Source: Planctomycetota bacterium
GTDB taxonomy: Bacteria > Planctomycetota > Planctomycetia > Pirellulales > Pirellulaceae
Assembly: GCA_026692845.1 (NCBI GenBank)
Contig: JAPLNM010000032.1
Span: 1 to 43,271 of the forward strand
Direction of reading: 5' to 3'
Length of the DNA stretch: 43,271 bases
Shown: piece after piece, positions 1 to 7,466 of the stretch
How the letters are laid out: the number at the start of each line of letters is the position of its first letter
Position numbering within the stretch: the first letter of the stretch is position 1
The notes under the pieces: generated by a model
The model's database searches: none
What the model saw: the letters and a program-made list of their open reading frames with translations, nothing else
Told to the model about the DNA's origin: nothing
Program-made: the position numbers and the translations under genes

Positions 1-69
1 AGTCCCGTCGGCGATACCGGCGTGTCGCTCAGCAGCAAGAGCGATCAACAACTTCGTCATGGCACCTAG
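1..69 (+). CDS. possible C-terminal tail of a gene entering from the left
   Basis: Frame 1 is open from the window edge to a TAG at 67-69 and ends in the hydrophilic tail SLSSKSDQQLRHGT. It is too short to identify. A minus-strand frame starting with ATG at 60 (MTKLLIALAAERHAGIADGT) is also open to the edge, so the coding strand is undecided. If the tRNA scar at 280-323 marks an element end, an integrase gene would be a natural candidate here, but nothing in these few residues shows that. Confidence 0.2.
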   Translation, partial: SPVGDTGVSLSSKSDQQLRHGT

Positions 70-130
70 GGTCCACGGTGCTAGCCGACCCTATCCTCGA
101 TGGCGTTTGACTCGAAGGATCCCGTCGTAA

Positions 131-201
131 GTGAGTACGCTACTCACTAGGGTGAGTAAATCCGTCATTTCTCCAATGTTTTTCGGGTTGGTCATACTCA
201 C
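131..201. promoter_or_regulatory. cluster of four GTGAGTA heptamers (possible arm-type or operator sites)
   Basis: The heptamer GTGAGTA occurs at 131-137 and 152-158 on the plus strand, and inverted as TACTCAC at 141-147 and 195-201. The first two form a perfect inverted repeat with a 3-base spacer. With the flanking base the shared core is RGTGAGTA. Four copies in 71 bases is far above chance for a 7-mer. The position close to a tRNA-type attachment core suggests arm-type binding sites of a tyrosine recombinase, or operators for a regulator encoded to the left. Both roles are inferred. The rest of 70-279 holds nothing else recognisable. Confidence 0.5.
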
Positions 202-279
202 CATTGCCAACGGTCCCGAAATAGGTTATACCAATGAAAAGACAGGCAATTCAGTGATTTAAAAGCCGTCCAAAGGTTC

Positions 280-323
280 GCTTCATAAGCCGTGTGTCGC
301 CGGTTCGAGTCCGGCCTTCGCTA
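280..323 (+). other. 3' half of a tRNA (anticodon CAT): probable attachment-site scar
   Basis: Numbered as a tRNA, 284-286 is the anticodon CAT in a TTCATAA loop, 294-298 the five-base variable loop, 299-303 and 311-315 a perfect T-stem (GCCGG/CCGGC) around the loop TTCGAGT, 316-322 the 3' acceptor strand and A323 the discriminator, all with canonical spacing. Upstream of about 280 the fit stops: the 5' anticodon-stem strand mispairs and there is no D-arm or matching 5' acceptor strand. It therefore cannot be a working tRNA. The parent would be tRNA-Met or the CAT-type tRNA-Ile. A displaced 3' half is what site-specific integration into a tRNA gene leaves at one end of the element. Confidence 0.6.
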
Positions 324-357
324 CTATCTCTTTGAGTGTTTTTGTGCGGCGTGCGGT

Positions 358-609
358 GTAGGGTGCGGTGAAGCGGTCGGCCTGTCATTTACCAAGCCAC
401 CGATGTCCACGAATCCACCCTCATCATTTCGCCCCATCGAGCGCATCGACCGCGCAACCCACCATCGAGCATGGGAACCTCGTGTCGCACCCCGCGAGCA
501 CAGTACGTTCCGCGGTCCTTTTGTTTGGCGACGTCTACCGAGCGATCGTTGTGGTCGATGCTTTTGCGGGTTCTTTGGGTGGTCAAGAGGACCGCTTCAC
601 GATCCCTAC
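358..609 (+). repeat. left copy of ~250-base element flanking the RAYT gene
   Basis: The element opens with GTAGGGTGCGGTGAAGCGGT (358-377) and closes with the near-inverse GACCGCTTCACGATCCCTAC (590-609). A second copy in the same orientation lies at 1255-1505, with long identical stretches such as the block around 440-475 matching 1328-1370. The outer ends carry GTAG reading inward, the tetranucleotide known next to the palindromes recognised by RAYT proteins. An inner GGTC/GACC hairpin lies at 580-593. The copy begins only 34 bases after the tRNA scar and ends 6 bases before the transposase stop codon. Confidence 0.75.
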
Positions 610-615
610 GGAAGG

Positions 616-1164
616 CTATTCGAGTTCGATATTTTTGATGTTGGCAGGGAGCAAGCTGCCCCAGTCCTCGTGGTAATGCCCCATTTTGATGTACTTATGA
701 ATTGTCGAATAAGGCCAATCAACGGGCCGGAGTCGATAGCCATGTTTGGTTGGGTTGTAATGGATGTAATCAAAATGGTTCTCAAGGTCCCGCGCATCCC
801 GAATGCAATGCTCCCAGAATCGCCGTTGCCAAATGCCTCGATTCCCATTTCGTTTTTGCGAATCGGTAACAGGAACCTCGTACCCTCCGCTCGCAAGCCA
901 CGGTTCAGTGAATCCATCCTTGATTCGTTTGAGCCTCGTCGAAAAGTCCATATCGCCCGAGGGTAAAGACCACAGGCAATGGAAATGATCTGGTAATAGA
1001 ACCGAGGCAATATTGATGAAAGGCGATTCTTTTTGAATGGTGTTCCAGGATTCGCGTAGCAAGTCGATGGCTCGTTTTTCGCCGAAAAACGGATATCGTC
1101 CATAGGTATTGACAGTGAAAAAATAGGTTCCACCGGGTACGTAATATCGAAGATATTCCGACAT
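616..1164 (-). CDS. REP-associated tyrosine transposase (RAYT, IS200/IS605-like Y1 family)
   Basis: This 182-residue protein belongs to the Y1_Tnp/RAYT family, single-strand DNA nicking enzymes that act on REP hairpins. The metal-binding HUH signature is LPDHFHCLW (His60, His62). The family signature FDYIHYNPTKHG (131-142) supplies the catalytic tyrosine, most likely Tyr133 or Tyr136. Length is usual for a full-length RAYT and there is no frameshift, so the gene looks intact. The start at 1164 was chosen because GGAG lies 8 bases upstream and the family normally begins close to YYVPGGTYFFT; a longer frame would start at 1221. The gene stands alone, without TnpB or accessory genes, between repeats that are probably its substrates. 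Confidence 0.9.
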   Translation of the reverse strand: MSEYLRYYVPGGTYFFTVNTYGRYPFFGEKRAIDLLRESWNTIQKESPFINIASVLLPDHFHCLWSLPSGDMDFSTRLKRIKDGFTEPWLASGGYEVPVTDSQKRNGNRGIWQRRFWEHCIRDARDLENHFDYIHYNPTKHGYRLRPVDWPYSTIHKYIKMGHYHEDWGSLLPANIKNIELE

Positions 1165-1254
1165 GTTCAATCTCCACCTTGAGTCATTGATCCATGTGTG
1201 TCTGCGGATTTTACCAATCAACCGCGATTAACACCCTAATTTGGCATAGATTTC

Positions 1255-1505
1255 GTAGGGTGCGGTGAAGCGGTCGGCCCATTATTTTCCAAGCCACCGA
1301 CACCCACGAATCCACGATCGTTATTTCGCCCCATCGAGCGCATCGACCGCGCAACCCACCATCGAGCATGGGATCCTCGTGCTGCACCCCGGCGCGCATG
1401 GTACGTTCCGCGGTCCTTTTGTTTGGCGACGTCTACCGAACGATTGTTGTGGTCGATGCTTTTGCAGTTTTTGGGTGGTCACGAGGACCGCTTCACGAAC
1501 CCTAC
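1255..1505 (+). repeat. right copy of ~250-base element flanking the RAYT gene
   Basis: It begins GTAGGGTGCGGTGAAGCGGT at 1255 like the left copy and ends with GACCGCTTCACGAACCCTAC at 1486-1505. It is slightly diverged from the left copy. Its 3' half (from 1392) is the first of three tandem units that run on to about 1797, so only the right copy was amplified. Confidence 0.75.
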
Positions 1506-1797
1506 GAAAACCACCGCGTATCGAAGACCACCCAGCGCGCATGGTACGTTCCGCGGTCCTTTTGTTTGGCGACGTTTACCGAACGAGTGGTCGATGCTTT
1601 TGCAGTTTTTTGGGTGGTCACGAGGACCGCTTCACGAACCCTACGAAAACCACCGCGTATCGAAGACCACCCAGCGCGCATGGTACGTTCCGCGGTCCTT
1701 TTGTTTGGCGACGTTTACCGAACGATTGTTGTGGTCGATGCGTTGGGGGTTTTTTGGGTGGTCACGTGGACCGCTTCACGAACCCTACGAAAGGCAG
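1392..1797 (+). repeat. three tandem ~140-base units with nested inverted repeats
   Basis: The units start with GCGCGCATGGTACGTTCCGC at 1392, 1535 and 1674, giving lengths of 143, 139 and about 124 bases. Each contains GGGTGGTC followed by a short GGTC-N5-GACC hairpin and the end sequence GACCGCTTCACGAACCCTAC. In the first two units GGGTGGTC (1473-1480, 1612-1619) pairs with GACCACCC (1526-1533, 1665-1672), forming a larger stem. The second unit lacks several bases around 1587. The third is diverged after 1740 and lacks the closing GACCACCC. No reading frame in the array looks like a real protein: the same peptide recurs in three frames only because the DNA repeats. Confidence 0.85.
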
Positions 1798-1857
1798 ACC
1801 GTTTGGTGCGGCTACCAAAAAATGCAAACGCAGAGTCGTAGGGGGCTTGGTTGTGTT

Positions 1858-1895
1858 CCTCGCCGTTGGCGGCGAAGCGCAAGACGAGGGTTTTT
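1858..1895. terminator. weak hairpin at the 3' end of the deoxyhypusine synthase-like gene
   Basis: CGCCG (1861-1865) and CGGCG (1870-1874) form a stem with a TTGG loop, and CCTCG (1858-1862) can instead pair with CGAGG (1885-1889). A T-run follows on the plus strand only (1891-1895). The hairpin directly follows the minus-strand stop codon but lacks a U-tract in that direction, so termination is doubtful. Confidence 0.25.
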
Positions 1896-2886
1896 ACTGT
1901 CCTAGGACATAGGCGAAGATCAATGGGGCGACGATCGTCGCGTCGCTGTGGATCATGAATTTCGGGCATTCTGGATCGAGCTTGTTCCAGGTGATCTTCT
2001 CGTTGGGCACCGCTCCGCTATACCCACCGTAGCTGGTCTCCGCGTCGCTTATTTGGGAAAAGTACTCCCAACGGCGAATGTTTTCTTCTCCCAAATCCTG
2101 GATCCACATCGGGACGGCACAGATGGCAAAGTCACCTGCTATCCCACCACCGATTTGGAAAAACCCGATGGGCCGATGCTCGGCAAGCTGCTTGTACCAG
2201 TTGGCCAAGTGTTCCATTTGTTGGGTGCCGCTCTTGAGCGCGGAGTGACTTTTCACGGTTCCATCCATCACGCGCGCTGCGAACATATTCCCAAGCGTAG
2301 AGTCCTCGATGCCAGGTGAATAAATCGGGATCTTGGCCTCCTTGGCCGCTATCATCCAAGAATGTTCACGCGGGATTTGGTAATGCTTTTCAAGGTCCTT
2401 CTCGTCGAGGATTCGGAACATGTATTCGTAGGGGAAGTACTGTTCGCCTTTTTCAGCGGCGTCTTTCCAGTACTTGATCAGTCGATCTTGCATGTGCATC
2501 ATGACGGTCTCTGGGATGCAGGTATCCGTCACGCGGTTGAGGCCACGGTCGCGCAGGTCGACTTCGTCCTGCGCACTGAGCGATCTCCAGTTCTCAATCA
2601 CATGGTATTCGTTGTGAGCGAACAGATTGAATAAGTCTTCTTCGAGATTAGCCGCCGTGCAGGAGATCGCATGGATCTTGCCCTTGCGGATCATCTCGGC
2701 GAGCGAAATCCCTAGTTCGGCAGTGCTCATGGCTCCGGCAAGCGAAACCATCATTGCACCTCGTTGGTTTTCAATGAAGCTTTTGTAGGCTTTGGCCGCA
2801 GCCAGAGTCTCCCGGGCGTTGTAGTGCCGGTAGTGCTTCTCCATGAACGCGGTGATACTCATTGACGAATCTCTCTTGAAAGCCAT
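1894..2886 (-). CDS. deoxyhypusine synthase-like protein
   Basis: The protein belongs to the deoxyhypusine synthase family (COG1899), NAD-dependent enzymes that transfer the 4-aminobutyl group of spermidine to a lysine or to another amine. Family landmarks are SCTAANLEEDLFNLFAHNEY, GIEDSTLGNMF, FQIGGGIAGDF and the C-terminal TWNKLDPE. In TWNKL, Lys302 aligns by eye with the active-site lysine of the eukaryotic enzyme (SWGK). Bacteria lack eIF5A, so the substrate is unknown; homospermidine-type activity is one possibility. The gene starts 34 bases after aceF and shares its strand, so it is probably the last gene of the pyruvate dehydrogenase operon. The start is at 2886, or at 2862 (MSITAF), where AGAGAG lies about 9 bases upstream. 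Confidence 0.88.
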   Translation of the reverse strand: MAFKRDSSMSITAFMEKHYRHYNARETLAAAKAYKSFIENQRGAMMVSLAGAMSTAELGISLAEMIRKGKIHAISCTAANLEEDLFNLFAHNEYHVIENWRSLSAQDEVDLRDRGLNRVTDTCIPETVMMHMQDRLIKYWKDAAEKGEQYFPYEYMFRILDEKDLEKHYQIPREHSWMIAAKEAKIPIYSPGIEDSTLGNMFAARVMDGTVKSHSALKSGTQQMEHLANWYKQLAEHRPIGFFQIGGGIAGDFAICAVPMWIQDLGEENIRRWEYFSQISDAETSYGGYSGAVPNEKITWNKLDPECPKFMIHSDATIVAPLIFAYVLGQ

Positions 2887-2920
2887 GGGGCAGGCGAATG
2901 TTTGATGCGATTGGTGTGGC

Positions 2921-4414
2921 TCAGATGGCCAGCAACAAACGACTCGGCGCCTCTAGATAAGCGATGATGTCGTTGAGGAAGCGTGCTGCGGTTGCTCCAT
3001 CGACCAATCGATGGTCGTAGGCAAGGCTCAGGGGCATCATCAAGCGCGGCTTGATTGAGTCATCCTGCATGACCATCGGCATCTTGCGCGATCGACCGAC
3101 GAGTAGGATAGCCACCTCGGGAACATTGACGATCGGGGTCGAATAGGTACCGCCGATAGCGCCTAAGTTGCTGATCGTAAAGGTTCCTCCGCGAAGATCG
3201 CTGACGGCAAAATCATTGTTGCGTACCCGGTTGGACAGGTCGGCCAGGGCATAAGCGATATCGGGGATCGACATGCGATCGGCGTTTTTCAAGGTGGGAA
3301 CAACCAAGCCTCGGTCGGTGTCGACTGCGATCCCTAAGTTGACGTAGTCTTTGTAGATGATCTGGTCGTTTTCTGAATCGATCTGCGCATTCAGCGCTCC
3401 GTGATGCTTCAAGGCGGTCGCAACGGCTTTGATCAAAAACGGCATGGTCGTGAGTTTGATTCCGCGCGATGCGTAGTCGTCCTTGCTCGATTGCCGGAAG
3501 GCTTCGAGTTCCGTGACATCGGCGTCGTCAAAGTTTACGACACGCGGGACGCTCGACCAGGACTTGTCCATCTGGTTAGCGATCATCTTGCGGATCTTGG
3601 TCATCCGGTCGACTCGTATTGGGCCGTAGTCATCGCTCGCCGGAGTGCCTGGTTTTTCGATCCCTTTGGAAGCAGCCAATTTCGCAGGCGATTCGACCAC
3701 TGGGGTTGCCGGTGCGCTAAGAGCAGGGCTTGAGGCTGCGGCAGGTTTTGCCGTCGCTGCTTGGCCCTGATGGCGAACGATGGCCAAGACGTCTTCGCGG
3801 GTGATGCGACCACCTTCGCCTGTCCCGGAGACTCCAGTCAAATCGACGCCGACCTCGCGGGCGAATCGACGGATCGCGGGCCCCGCAGCGATGATGTCGT
3901 CCTCTGTATCAGCTACCGCATTGGTGCTCGGAGCCGGGGGTGCGACTGCCGTTGCCGCTGGCATGGACGAAGCCACCGGCGCGATTGGCTTTGACGCAGC
4001 AGGCGCAGCGAGTGTTGGAGCGGTCGCAACCGGGGCGGTAGCCGTTGGAGCTGGAGCTGAAGGAGTCGGAGTAACTGGAGCTGGAGCAACTGGAGCCGGA
4101 GCTTTGGCAACAGGCGACTGGGCCACGGCCTGAGCGGGTGCTGGTACAGGGCTTGGTGCCGGCGAACTTGCCCCGGCCGTCGCCTCGATCGTTCCGATCA
4201 CTTGACCGATTTTGAGCGTATCCCCTTCTCGGATCGCGATGCTTACGATCTTGCCGGCCAGTGGGCTAGGTACCGCTACGGTTGCCTTATCGGTTTCGAG
4301 TTCAAGCAGCGATTGCTCGGGCTTGACCACATCGCCGACTTTGACATAGATCTCTAACACATCGCCGGACTCGACACCTTCGCCCAAGGATGGCAATTTG
4401 ATTTCTGAAGCCAT
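2921..4414 (-). CDS. aceF: pyruvate dehydrogenase E2, dihydrolipoyl acetyltransferase
   Basis: This is the core enzyme of the pyruvate dehydrogenase complex, moving the acetyl group from lipoamide to coenzyme A. One N-terminal lipoyl domain (about 1-78) carries the lipoylation motif ETDKATV with Lys43. A long Ala/Pro/Thr-rich flexible linker (about 83-165) follows, then the E3/E1-binding domain (about 173-212, AGPAIRRFAREVGVDLTG), a second linker, and the catalytic domain (about 260-497) with the acyltransferase motif YDHRLVDGA (His468, Asp472). Length and order fit a single-lipoyl E2. It follows aceE by 85 bases on the same strand. No E3 (lipoamide dehydrogenase) gene lies in the window. Confidence 0.95.
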   Translation of the reverse strand: MASEIKLPSLGEGVESGDVLEIYVKVGDVVKPEQSLLELETDKATVAVPSPLAGKIVSIAIREGDTLKIGQVIGTIEATAGASSPAPSPVPAPAQAVAQSPVAKAPAPVAPAPVTPTPSAPAPTATAPVATAPTLAAPAASKPIAPVASSMPAATAVAPPAPSTNAVADTEDDIIAAGPAIRRFAREVGVDLTGVSGTGEGGRITREDVLAIVRHQGQAATAKPAAASSPALSAPATPVVESPAKLAASKGIEKPGTPASDDYGPIRVDRMTKIRKMIANQMDKSWSSVPRVVNFDDADVTELEAFRQSSKDDYASRGIKLTTMPFLIKAVATALKHHGALNAQIDSENDQIIYKDYVNLGIAVDTDRGLVVPTLKNADRMSIPDIAYALADLSNRVRNNDFAVSDLRGGTFTISNLGAIGGTYSTPIVNVPEVAILLVGRSRKMPMVMQDDSIKPRLMMPLSLAYDHRLVDGATAARFLNDIIAYLEAPSRLLLAI

Positions 4415-4499
4415 GGATGGTAACGCGTTCTACTTTCTGAGGGATTGGATCTGGTGATTTGGATCGGGCTGGACAGTTGCTTGGGAAAACGTAATGCGA

Positions 4500-7229
4500 C
4501 TACGCGTACAGTGGGTTCTGCTTTTCTGGATCGTAATCAAGATCGCGGATGGCTTGGGCTACTTCCTTGCCTGAGATTGCGCCGGATTGGCTCAATCGGT
4601 ACAAAGCGGCGATGGTTACCGAGGCGGCATCGACCTCGAAGTGCCTACGCAGGGCGGCTCGCGTTTCGCTGCGTCCCATCCCATCGCAACCTAGGACGTA
4701 GTAGTCTTGTTTGAGGTAAGGCATCAGTTGCTCGCCGACAGCACGGACGTTGTCGCTTGCCGAGATGATCGGTCCGCAGACGTCTTCTAAGAGGTTTTGG
4801 ATGTAGCTTTTCTTGGCGGGTTGGTCTGGGTGGAGCATATTCCAACGTTCGACAGCCTGCGCATCGCGACGGAGTTGGGTGTAGCTCGTGACGCTCCAAA
4901 CATCGCTTGCAACGTTGTACTTTTCGGCAAGTATTTTCGCAGCTTCGAGCACGTGTCGAAGGATGGCACCGGAACCGAAGAGTTGCACACGGGCTTTGGC
5001 CCCGGCCACTTCGGTGGAGCTGAACTTGTAGATCCCTTTGATGATCCCGTCCTCGACACCCTCGGGCATCGCAGGCATATCGTAGTCCTCGTTATGAACG
5101 GTGATGTAGTAGATCGCCGTCTCGAGGTCCTGGTAGAGTCGTCGCATGCCATCGAGCACGATCACGACGGTTTCGTAGGCCCAAGCTGGATCGTAGGCGC
5201 GGACGGTTGGGAATGCCATCGCGTTGAGATGGCTATGACCGTCCTGGTGCTGAAGGCCTTCGCCGTTGAGCGTCGTACGTCCGGCCGTGCCGCCGATAAG
5301 GAACCCTTTGGCTCGCATGTCGGCTGCAGCCCAGATCGAGTCACCGACGCGTTGGAATCCGAACATCGAGTAGTAGATGTAGAACGGAATCATGTTGATG
5401 CCGTGGGCCGAATAAGCCGTTCCGGAGGCGACGAAGCTCGACATCGATCCGCACTCGGTGATCCCCTCTTCGAGAATCTGCCCGTCCTTGGCTTCCTTGT
5501 AATAAGCGATCGAACCCGAGTCGATCGGTTCGTACAACTGACCGGCATGGGCATAGATCCCGATCTCTTTGAACATCCCCTCCATCCCGAAGGTTCGGGA
5601 TTCGTCGGGAACGATCGGCACGATATGCGAGCCGATCTGCGGGTCTTTGACCAATCGATTCAATAGCCGAACGAAACCTTGGGTCGTCGAAATCGACTTG
5701 CCCTCTAACTGCACGCCCATGAATTTGCGGTAGTCGTCGAGACTCGGTGTCTGGGTCGTCGGATGGGTCGTCGGCCTGCTAGGCAGCGAACCACCTAACG
5801 TCGAGCGTCGGTCTTTGAGATACTTGATCTCCATGCTCGACTCGGGTGGCTTGTAGAACGGTGCATTGGCGACCTGATCGTCCGAGATCGGGATTCCGAA
5901 GCGAGAGCGGAATTCGAGGAGTTCCTTCTCGTTCATTTCCTTTTGATTGTGGGCGATGTTTCGACCTTCTCCAGCTTCGCCCAGTCCGTATCCTTTGATG
6001 GTTTTGGCCAAGATCACTGTTGGCTGACCTTTGTGTTCGACGGCTACTTTGTAAGCAGCAAAAACCTTCTCCGGGTCGTGCCCACCGCGATTGAGCTTCT
6101 CGAGCTTTTCATCCGAGTAATTCTCGACGAGTTTGAGCAGCTCTGGATACTTGCCGAAGAAGTGCTCACGGATGTAGGAGCCTGGCATGCCGGTATACTT
6201 TTGGTACTGGCCGTCGACGACCTCGGTCATGCGTTGGGCGAGCAACCCTGATTCGTCGCGTTCGAGCAACGCATCCCAGTCGCTACCCCAGATCACCTTG
6301 ATCACGTTCCATCCTGCGCCACGAAACACCGCTTCGAGCTCTTGGATGATCTTGCCGTTTCCACGGACAGGTCCGTCGAGCCGCTGAAGGTTGCAATTGA
6401 CGACGAAGATCAAGTTGTCGAGCTTTTCTCGGGAGGCCAAGGTAATGGCGCCGAGTGTCTCGGGTTCGTCGCACTCGCCATCGCCCAAGAACGCCCAAAC
6501 CTTGCGACCGCGGGTGTCTTTGAGTCCCCGATCGTTCAAATACTCGTTGAATCGAGCTTGGTAGATCGCCATGATCGGACCGAGTCCCATCGAGACGGTC
6601 GGATATTCCCAGAAATCAGGCATCAACCACGGGTGAGGGTAGCTGCACAATCCCCCTTCAGGCTGCAGTTCGCGGCGAAAGTTCTCCAACTTGCCTATCG
6701 GCAATCGGCCTTCGACGAACGCTCGCGAATACATTCCCGGCGAGGCATGGCCTTGAAAGTAAACCAAATCGCCCTCGTAGCCGCTTTCTCCACGGCCCCG
6801 GAAGAAATGATTGAAGGCCACTTCGTAGAGCGTCGCACTGCTGGCAAAGGTGCTGATGTGGCCACCTTGCCCTTTGTTTTTCTTGTTGGCCCGAACCACC
6901 ATGGCCATCGCATTCCAGCGAATGATGCTCTTGATCCGACGCTCGATCTCCCGATTTCCTGGATACGCAGGTTGCTTGAAAGCCGGAATCGTATTGACGT
7001 AAGGGGTGGTCGTCTCAATAGGGATCTCGACCCCGTCGCGCCGAGCGCGATTTTCCAAGGCTTTGACCAGGTACCGGACACGGTCAGCGCCTTTGCTCTT
7101 GGCCACATAGTCCAGAGACCCGAGCCATTCGCTCGTTTCGGCCGGATCGACATCGATCGGTGCCTCTACTTGTCCAGATGCCACGAGCACCGAAGGATCC
7201 GCCTCACCGAGGGTTTTTGCATCCGACAT
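4500..7229 (-). CDS. aceE: pyruvate dehydrogenase E1, homodimeric type
   Basis: The protein decarboxylates pyruvate with thiamine diphosphate and passes the acetyl group to E2. At 909 residues it matches the single-chain AceE type (about 890) rather than the split alpha/beta type. Visible motifs are GGHISTF (122-128), GHASPGMYSRAF (160-171), the thiamine diphosphate/Mg site beginning FLGDGECDEPE (247-257) and ending in NCNLQ (278-282), and a C-terminal transketolase-like domain ending in YDPEKQNPLYA. A short Thr/Pro-rich insert (SRPTTHPTTQTPS) lies near the middle. It is the first gene of the aceE-aceF-dhs run; only weak AAGAA is seen before the ATG. The 237 bases upstream probably hold the promoter, but no clear -35/-10 pair was recognised. 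Confidence 0.96.
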   Translation of the reverse strand: MSDAKTLGEADPSVLVASGQVEAPIDVDPAETSEWLGSLDYVAKSKGADRVRYLVKALENRARRDGVEIPIETTTPYVNTIPAFKQPAYPGNREIERRIKSIIRWNAMAMVVRANKKNKGQGGHISTFASSATLYEVAFNHFFRGRGESGYEGDLVYFQGHASPGMYSRAFVEGRLPIGKLENFRRELQPEGGLCSYPHPWLMPDFWEYPTVSMGLGPIMAIYQARFNEYLNDRGLKDTRGRKVWAFLGDGECDEPETLGAITLASREKLDNLIFVVNCNLQRLDGPVRGNGKIIQELEAVFRGAGWNVIKVIWGSDWDALLERDESGLLAQRMTEVVDGQYQKYTGMPGSYIREHFFGKYPELLKLVENYSDEKLEKLNRGGHDPEKVFAAYKVAVEHKGQPTVILAKTIKGYGLGEAGEGRNIAHNQKEMNEKELLEFRSRFGIPISDDQVANAPFYKPPESSMEIKYLKDRRSTLGGSLPSRPTTHPTTQTPSLDDYRKFMGVQLEGKSISTTQGFVRLLNRLVKDPQIGSHIVPIVPDESRTFGMEGMFKEIGIYAHAGQLYEPIDSGSIAYYKEAKDGQILEEGITECGSMSSFVASGTAYSAHGINMIPFYIYYSMFGFQRVGDSIWAAADMRAKGFLIGGTAGRTTLNGEGLQHQDGHSHLNAMAFPTVRAYDPAWAYETVVIVLDGMRRLYQDLETAIYYITVHNEDYDMPAMPEGVEDGIIKGIYKFSSTEVAGAKARVQLFGSGAILRHVLEAAKILAEKYNVASDVWSVTSYTQLRRDAQAVERWNMLHPDQPAKKSYIQNLLEDVCGPIISASDNVRAVGEQLMPYLKQDYYVLGCDGMGRSETRAALRRHFEVDAASVTIAALYRLSQSGAISGKEVAQAIRDLDYDPEKQNPLYA

Positions 7230-7466
7230 AGGGTTCTTATTGATTCGTCAAATGGAGTTGGGGGGCAGGGTAGAAAATTCTTCCCAGGCCGATTGTTTTA
7301 ACAGGATTGTATTGTCGCGAAAAAGGCCAATTGTTGGAAGACGATCCAGAGCGATTTTGAGCAGGGAGCTGCACGATAAGGGGCAAAAAACGCGATTTAG
7401 CCTGAAAAACCCTAATCGAAGGCGGTGCTCTTGATGGACAGCAGGTCCTGCGAGCGATTAAAAATG

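Larger units (their letters stand above)
358..1505. mobile_element. RAYT gene bracketed by two direct copies of a REP-like element
   Basis: The RAYT gene on the minus strand lies between two direct ~250-base repeats (358-609 and 1255-1505), each with inverted GTAG-type ends. This resembles the known arrangement of RAYT genes flanked by REP/BIME sequences, but the units here are much longer than typical REPs of 20-40 bases. Whether the whole block moves as a unit is not shown: no target-site duplication was recognised. Confidence 0.5.

Noticed and set aside
251-323. Complete tRNA gene with anticodon CAT
   Set aside because: Only the 3' half fits. There is no D-arm, no 5' acceptor strand able to pair with 316-322, and the anticodon stem mispairs.
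1392-1797. CRISPR array
   Set aside because: Units are ~140 bases and nearly identical throughout, with no short repeat alternating with unique spacers, and no cas genes nearby.
1265-1912. Long plus-strand open frames across the repeat array, up to 215 codons
   Set aside because: The same peptides (for example FRGPFVWRRLPN) recur in several frames because the DNA is repeated. No start with a ribosome-binding site and no known domain.
3780-4133. Ala/Gly-rich 117-codon frame opposite the aceF linker
   Set aside because: Mirror image of the Ala/Pro-rich E2 linker, so its composition is a by-product.
4797-7301. Long plus-strand frames (289 and 319 codons) over aceE
   Set aside because: Antisense shadows of a strongly conserved enzyme gene; typical of high third-position GC.
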